This document shows, piece after piece, positions 6,149 through 6,540 of a DNA stretch of 6,540 bases (position 1 is its first letter; each line of letters begins with the position of its first letter). Origin of the DNA: Candidatus Eiseniibacteriota bacterium (GTDB taxonomy: Bacteria; Eisenbacteria; RBG-16-71-46; JABDJR01); contig JABDJR010000673.1 of the NCBI GenBank assembly GCA_013003415.1, positions 1 to 6,540 on the forward strand, in the 5' to 3' direction. The notes below the pieces were generated by a model. It made no database searches. It was not told the DNA's origin and was given only the letters and a program-made list of their open reading frames with translations. A program made the translations under genes and the position numbers.

Positions 6149-6540
6149 GATTCGGTTCGGTCATGGCACCGACGTGCATCGGTTGGTTCCTGAGCGCGCG
6201 CTCGTTTTAGGTGGGGTTACCATTCCCTCCGAACTCGGACTCCTAGGCCACAGCGATGCCGATGTGCTGACCCATGCCATCATGGATGCGATGTTGGGGG
6301 CCATGGCCCTGGGCGATATCGGAAAGCACTTCCCTCCCAGCGAGGATCGTTACAGAGACGCTTCCAGCCTTGAGCTCCTGGGAGTCGTCCGAGATCTTCT
6401 TGCCGAAAAGAGGGCCACGGTTATTCAGATTGATAGCACCCTGCACTTAGAAGCTCCCAAAGTTGCCCCCTACGTCGAGAGCATGCGCAGGAACTTGGCG
6501 GAGGCTCTGGGGCTTCCGGTCGATGCCGTCTCGGTGAAGG
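6141..6540 (+). CDS. ispF: 2-C-methyl-D-erythritol 2,4-cyclodiphosphate synthase (3' end missing)
   Basis: Trimeric enzyme for the fifth MEP step: it cyclises CDP-ME 2-phosphate to MEcPP with loss of CMP. It opens at ATG 6141, inside the ispD stop region (ATGAGTAA), and stays open to the window edge: 133 codons of a usual 155-160. Metal ligands are visible as D11 and H13 in GHGTDVHRL and H45 in the LTHAIMDAMLGAMALGDIG segment. GLLGHSDADV (33-42) and GKHFPPSED match the family, as does the EAPKVAPYVESMRRNLAEAL stretch near residue 105. The last visible residues, VDAVSVK, are just before the expected C-terminal KATT and EGIG-type motifs. No ribosome site is evident; expression is probably coupled to ispD. 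IspE, which acts between IspD and IspF, is not in the window. Confidence 0.95.
   Translation, partial: MSKIRFGHGTDVHRLVPERALVLGGVTIPSELGLLGHSDADVLTHAIMDAMLGAMALGDIGKHFPPSEDRYRDASSLELLGVVRDLLAEKRATVIQIDSTLHLEAPKVAPYVESMRRNLAEALGLPVDAVSVK

Overview
The window is a gene-dense stretch of a Gram-negative bacterial chromosome. All seven clear genes lie on the + strand: the 3' part of dnaB, an mlaE-mlaF-mlaD phospholipid ABC transporter set, radA, ispD, and the 5' part of ispF. A diderm host is implied by the MCE-type transporter, which serves outer-membrane lipid traffic, and by the MEP isoprenoid genes. I know dnaB near radA, a long MlaD ending in PKKYFKFSIF, and radA followed by MEP genes from deltaproteobacteria-like lineages (Myxococcota, Bdellovibrionota, Desulfobacterota). 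That placement is an inference from memory and cannot be proven here. Base composition looks even across the window, a little GC-rich, with no sign of recent transfer.

Layout. Positions 1-1247 hold dnaB, whose start lies outside the window. Positions 1248-1461 are the only sizeable gap (214 bp). It holds a stem-loop over the dnaB stop, an imperfect hairpin, a weak -10-like box, and a possible 24-codon leader ORF that ends in an ATGA overlap with mlaE. Positions 1462-3957 are mlaE, mlaF and mlaD, joined by a 4-bp ATGA overlap and an 11-bp overlap; mlaD has the best Shine-Dalgarno sequence of any gene start here. A 69-bp gap follows, in which the radA ribosome binding site can pair with upstream CTCC motifs. 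Positions 4027-6540 are radA, ispD and ispF, joined by two 8-bp overlaps; ispF runs off the right edge.

Function. DnaB is the replicative helicase, and RadA is a RecA-like recombination ATPase known in other bacteria to drive branch migration with a DnaB-like helicase fold. MlaE, MlaF and MlaD form the inner-membrane core of a phospholipid transporter. IspD and IspF catalyse steps three and five of the MEP pathway to isoprenoid precursors. These are housekeeping modules sharing a transcription direction and probably one or two transcripts.

I see no mobile element, CRISPR array, tRNA, rRNA, toxin-antitoxin pair or defence system, and no convincing new biological system. The points most worth a second look are regulatory: the leader ORF before mlaE, the masked radA ribosome binding site, and the strong internal mlaD ribosome binding site. 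The long MlaD encoded without mlaB or mlaC beside it is also worth checking.
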